Positions 59,612-64,000 of a stretch of DNA of 64,000 nucleotides are shown one piece after another; positions within the stretch are counted from its first letter, which is position 1; every line of letters begins with the position of its first letter. This DNA is from Pithys albifrons albifrons (lineage: Eukaryota; Chordata; Aves; Passeriformes; Thamnophilidae): the NCBI RefSeq assembly GCF_047495875.1, contig NC_092463.1, forward strand, positions 3,853,057 to 3,917,056, in the 5' to 3' direction. The position numbers and the translations under genes were made by a program. Under the pieces are notes generated by a model, which did not search any database, had not been told where the DNA came from, and saw nothing but the letters and a program-made list of their open reading frames with translations.

Positions 59612-61746
59612 ATTAAAAACCAGCTGTTAAATCCAGGTGTTCTGTGACACCAGTGGCTTGGCTTGTGTGGCTGCAGTGGCAAAGTAACTGTGAGGAAAGA
59701 CGTGAAGGGACAGTGATTTCTTGGCAGATTGGCCCCTTTGCACATGCAGGGAATGGAGAACTTTGAAGAGTTTGGGGGAATTAAGCTTGGGATGGTGTGG
59801 GATGGATGGGGTTGCACTCTGGCAAAAGGGTGAGCTCTGACTTTTTGGGTGCCACCTCTGACACAGACACTTCTTCTCTTCCCCTGTCTCTTACCAGCCT
59901 GTGGATGAGAGGACTCAGCAGAGCTGGGATGGAACTTACAGGATTGTCTGCTGGTGGCAGTGCTCCAAGAAACTCTCACCTTTTCCCTCGGGAGCTCCTC
60001 TCCAGGCTGGGTTTTCCCTACAGTTCAGTCCAAGTGCACCTGTTATCACTCAGATATTGCTGCTGGCCTCAGCCATGCCTCCTTTCCAGGCTGTCGTTCC
60101 AGCACTGGGAAATGGAAAATACAGAACTCTGGGACACAATTCCACTTTTTTTTCCTTTTTTATTTTCCCCTCCCAGAGCTGCTGAGCCTCTGTGGCGACT
60201 GCTGAGCGTATGGCAGTTCATTCTCCTGGTGGGAATGTTAAAAATACCAGCTACAATTTTCCCTTTCCACATACCAAAATATATTAATGTGCTCCTGCCT
60301 TGATTAGTCATTTCCTTTTCCTTTGTTCCTTTGGCAGCAGAGTAAGGGACAGCGGGCACATACTTCAGTAAAACCTTGTCTGGTTAAGAAGTTTGAGGCT
60401 AAATAGATTCTCTTGGGTTAATACCTGTCTTTGTTGGCAGAAGAATTCCATTCTCATCCCTTATATACACATTTAAAAATAAGTCAGGATAAAGTAATTT
60501 TTATGGTGTTCATACTAAGAATATCTTTGCCTGATTTATTTTTGTAGTGGAAAGAAATTCTAATATGAAGAGGGTTAATATTCTTACCATGAGTTTAATA
60601 CATTCTTGCAGGAAGACTTTGGTGAGACGTTGCTGCAGGAAATTTTCCAAATTCATTTATTTTGAGGTTTCTTGTCTTCCTCCTGTGCCATCACCTCTCC
60701 ATGCACATGTTCCCCCCCTCCCCTGAGTTCCTGTGAGACCTTGGGGGTGGAAACTTGGTGAAAACACCACTGTGACACTGTTGGGCTGTTTGTGACTCGG
60801 TTGTGGGGTAGTTTTGGCAGCCTCTGCACCCTCAGGTGTGGTGGTACAAAGGTTAATAAATTCAACTCTACTTGCTTAAGTCTCTCCAAGTGACTTGCTC
60901 AGCCTTCAAGGCTGGGTATTTTTTGCTTCTTGGTTGCTGCTGCTTTAGTGAGAAATTTGTAGAAAAGCTTTAGCACCAGGTGGTCTGGAAACCCACAGAA
61001 AAAAGTGGTAGGTTTAAAACTTTCTTGTGTGTCTGGAGAAATCCAAGTGAATAGGCTGAAATGTTGTCTGACCAGTGTGGCAAAGGGCAAAGTTGAGTAG
61101 CAATCTGGAGAATCAAGCCATAAATGAAGACTGATTTCTTCTTAGTGGTGTTCAAACTTCAGAAACACAGCCCATAAACAACATGCCCTCCTCTTTAGCA
61201 ATCTGTCATGGTTTTCCTGTTGTTCTGGCACTGAGGAGATCTGCTTTTCCCTGGATTCAGAGCCTGGGAGAGCCTGTGCCTGCCCAGGGAGGTGAGGATG
61301 GGCAGTGGTGCTGCTCCTGCCAGCCAGCCTGAGAAAAATCACTGTGGGAGGTGCACAGGGAGGTGATGTTACCTCTCCTGGGATGCACAGGCAGGTAATA
61401 CACTCCAGTCTTTTCCTTTGCTGTTTGCTGCTCTTGCATATAAAAACCTGGGTGGTTTTTTTTGAATGAGCATTTTTAGCCTCCCAGTGCTCAGATGCCA
61501 TTCATGCTCTCACAGAATCTGCTAAGGCAAAAAAACAAAGCTGGATCAAAGGCCTTTTCTTTTGTTTCTGTCTCCTCTTTACATTTATTTTTTAAAAGAT
61601 AAACACGAATGCATAATACAGGAGTGTATGTAGTTATATTTACTGTCTGCACTGGGAAAGGGAAAAGGGTTCTTTGCACATTGCTGTGAAAGTGTGAGAG
61701 GAATTTGAGCACTGAGGAGCTACTGCTCATACCTGCTTTCCTCAAT

Positions 61747-61955
61747 CACAGAATTACAGAATGGTTTGGGTTGGAAGGGACCTTAAAGACCATCTCATTC
61801 CAACCCCCTGCCATGGGCAGGGAAACCTCCCACCAGCCCAGGTCACTCCAAGCCAATCCAACCTGGCCTTGGACACTTCCAGGGGTGGGGCAGCCACAGC
61901 TTCTCTGCCCAACCTGTGCCAGGGCCTGCCCACCCTCACAGGGAAGAATTTCCTT
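61747..61955 (-). mobile_element. CR1 3' end copy
   Basis: CACAGAATTACAGAATGG ... AGAATTTCCTTCC, common avian CR1 3' half, antisense to the presumed KTN1. Confidence 0.87.
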
Positions 61956-62438
61956 CCATGCTTGGAATTGCATATAAAGAGATGAAACAGATGTAGCAGC
62001 CTCAAATTTCTCAAGAAATGATCTTCAATTTTTTTTTTAACCTGGAGTTTGGGATTCTGCCTCATTTGTCACCAGAGGGTGGTCAACTGCCTAATTGCTG
62101 TGGGTGCTGTAGAGCTTGTTTTAATTGGGTTAAAGTAATAAAGCACAGCAAGGAGAGGTGCAGAAGTCTCAGAAGGAATATTCTTATGCTGATGCAACTT
62201 CCCCCTGCATCAGAAAAGGATTAAGTCATGTTAGAATGAGGTGCTCTGATACCCTCTCAGCTGAGCCCCTTCACCTGGCCTTGTTCTGGCAGAGCTGACC
62301 TGGGGAATGGTGCTGTGTGTGGTTCTGTCAGCAAATGGAGCAGGGGCTGAGGTGGGTGGGGGGCAGCTCTGTGACCCCAGCTGGGGGATGTGCTGATCAT
62401 GCCACCTCCTGTCCTAGGAGAGGGTGCTGTGTGAGCTG

Positions 62439-62945
62439 AGTTCTGGGCCTCTCAGTTCAGGAAAGAGATTGAGGGGCTGGAGTGGGGCCAGAGAAGAGCA
62501 ACGAGGCTGGAGAAGGGACTGGAGCACAAGTGCTGTGGGGAGAGGCTGAGGAAGCTGGGGGTGTTTAGCCTGGAGAAGAGGAGGCTCAGAGGTGACCTCA
62601 GCACTGTCTGGAACTGCCTGAAGGGAAGTTCTGGCCAGGTGGGGGTTGGTCTCTTCTCCCAGGCACTCAGCAATAGGACAAGGGGGCACGATGGGCTCAA
62701 GCTCTGCCAGGGGAAATTGAAGTTGGAGATCAGAAAAAAATTCTTTGCAGCGAGAGTGCTCAGGCATTGGAATGGGCTGCCCAGAGAGGGGGTGGATTCC
62801 CCATCCCTGGAGGTTTTTAAAATGAGCTTGGCCGTGGCACTGAGTGCCATGATCTGGTAAAGGGCCTGGAGTTGGACCGAGGGTTGGACTTGATGATCTC
62901 GGAGGTCTTTTCCAACCTAATCCATTCTGAGTCTGCGATTCTGTG
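62439..62945 (+). mobile_element. CR1 LINE, young subfamily
   Basis: 0.5 kb from GTTCTGGGCCTCTCAGTTC to GTCTGCGATTCTGTGA; RT tail open. Confidence 0.92.
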
Positions 62946-64000
62946 AGCTGAAAGAGCAATGGCAAAATCCTGAGCCAAGTCCTGAGGCAGCCTAGCTGGG
63001 CTCAGCATCAGAGCTGTCCTATCCTCCCTGCCTTGGCTTCAGGAATGGTACCTGCTCTCTCTGAGGCTTTCTATGGATCCGAGGTGAGGATTAAACTGTG
63101 GATGTGTTTATACAACAGACCACACCAGCTGTGCAGAGGCCTTTGGTGAGGTGCACAGTGGCTTTAAACTTGTGTAAATGGTTTTTGTGTGTGATAAACC
63201 TGACCTGCCATGGAGTGTCACAGCAACGTGGATCTGTTAATTTCCCAGACAGCTAATTGGGATAACAAAACAGACATGGCCCGATTCCTCCCTCACATCC
63301 AGGGGCTGGGCACAAGCAGATTTCAGGTGTGGTTGTGTGTGTTGAATGCTCCTGCATGGCTGACTGCAGAGTCCTGTCTGGAATCTGTACCTGGCTCATG
63401 CTGCTGGGCAGGGTTCTTGTTGCCGGAGACCCCTTGGTACTTGAAAACCACATGTGTGGAAGGGCTGCTCAGACTGGTAACATAACCTCAGCTTTGGCCA
63501 TAAGTCTGCTGGATTTGGCTCTTTTTTATACTATTATTTTGAGAAGGTTCTGTGATCTTTTTTTCACTTTCCTATTTTGAGAAGTATCACTTCCCAGTTC
63601 CCTCTGCACAAAAATGAGTGGTGGTTGAAGAGCAAATGTCAGATCTGGTCTCTGCTTGCAAGGAGAGCAGGGAAAGGGGAAATGCTTTACCCAAAAGGCT
63701 GAGCTTGCTGCTCAGGTGTTCAAATGCCTCTCAAATAGTTCGTGGTGGTGTGGGCAGGACATGTCTGTACATGAGTGGGTGAAGGAAGGAGCTGGGGAAG
63801 CCTCGGGGAGTCCTTGGAAATAGTGATGGGAAGGTGCAGACTGGCTGAGTAACGCTGAGTCCTGCCCCAGCCCTTCCTGCTGGAAGAGGGAAACCTTTGA
63901 TCCTTTACAGGCACTTTGGAGAAGAAAGTAGGGTAAAGATAATGTTATCTTCTGGTTTTGCAGATAGTAGGTGTGTATGTGTGTTAGAAGCTGGTGATTT

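Larger units (their letters stand above)
46281..64000 (+). other. Putative KTN1 intron 1
   Basis: 17.7 kb without any recognisable coding exon, RNA gene or CpG island. It holds eight CR1 copies (listed separately), a T-rich run at 49,521-49,531 and a CTC repeat at 54,381-54,399. The stretch 47,247-52,597 has no repeat I recognise. The assignment depends on the KTN1 exon 1 call. Confidence 0.4.

Noticed and set aside
46281..64000. First coding exon of KTN1
   Set aside because: Searched for a start followed by a hydrophobic signal-anchor of the kinectin type; none found, so it should lie beyond 64,000.

Overview
The window is vertebrate nuclear DNA and almost certainly from a songbird. Two multi-exon genes with canonical introns are embedded in many 5'-truncated CR1 LINE copies. 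One repeat matches the tRNA-Ile/CR1 composite SINE architecture (TguSINE1 type) known from passerines. The gene order ATG14 (-), TBPL2 (-), KTN1 (+) is the one I recall for human 14q22 and its avian counterpart.

Layout. 1-18,333: ATG14 (autophagy PI3-kinase subunit) on the minus strand. Exons 1-9 can be placed to the base (387 codons plus 2 nt). The last exon, carrying the BATS membrane-binding domain, lies beyond position 1. 17,985-19,435: ATG14 CpG island, a CACGTG box 13 nt upstream of the ATG, and a ~1 kb G-rich minisatellite. 22,292-31,807: complete TBPL2 (TBP2/TRF3, the germline TBP paralog), minus strand, 7 coding exons, 321 aa, with all four DNA-intercalating Phe of the TBP fold. A perfect-looking tRNA-Gly(TCC) gene sits antisense in TBPL2 intron 1. 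31.9-45.7 kb: intergenic, poor in CR1, with a homopyrimidine tract, a candidate solo LTR, a small CpG cluster and tandem repeats. 45.7-46.8 kb: a strong CpG island with a GTGAGT donor at 46,281, read as the promoter and non-coding exon 1 of KTN1 on the plus strand. 46.3-64 kb: putative KTN1 intron 1, rich in CR1. No KTN1 coding exon was found.

Most long open frames are not genes. They are CR1 copies (the reverse-transcriptase C-terminus ending SAMIW on the sense strand, plus a recurrent antisense frame), low-complexity tandem arrays or GC-rich promoter DNA.

The most unusual points are: a CR1 starting 8 nt into the donor side of TBPL2 intron 5; a second CR1 17 nt into ATG14 intron 6; a GC-AG intron in ATG14; a tRNA gene 50 bp from the first coding exon of a TBP paralog; the same minisatellite unit on both sides of ATG14 exon 1; and a solo LTR with a perfect 5-bp target duplication. 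No new protein system was found.
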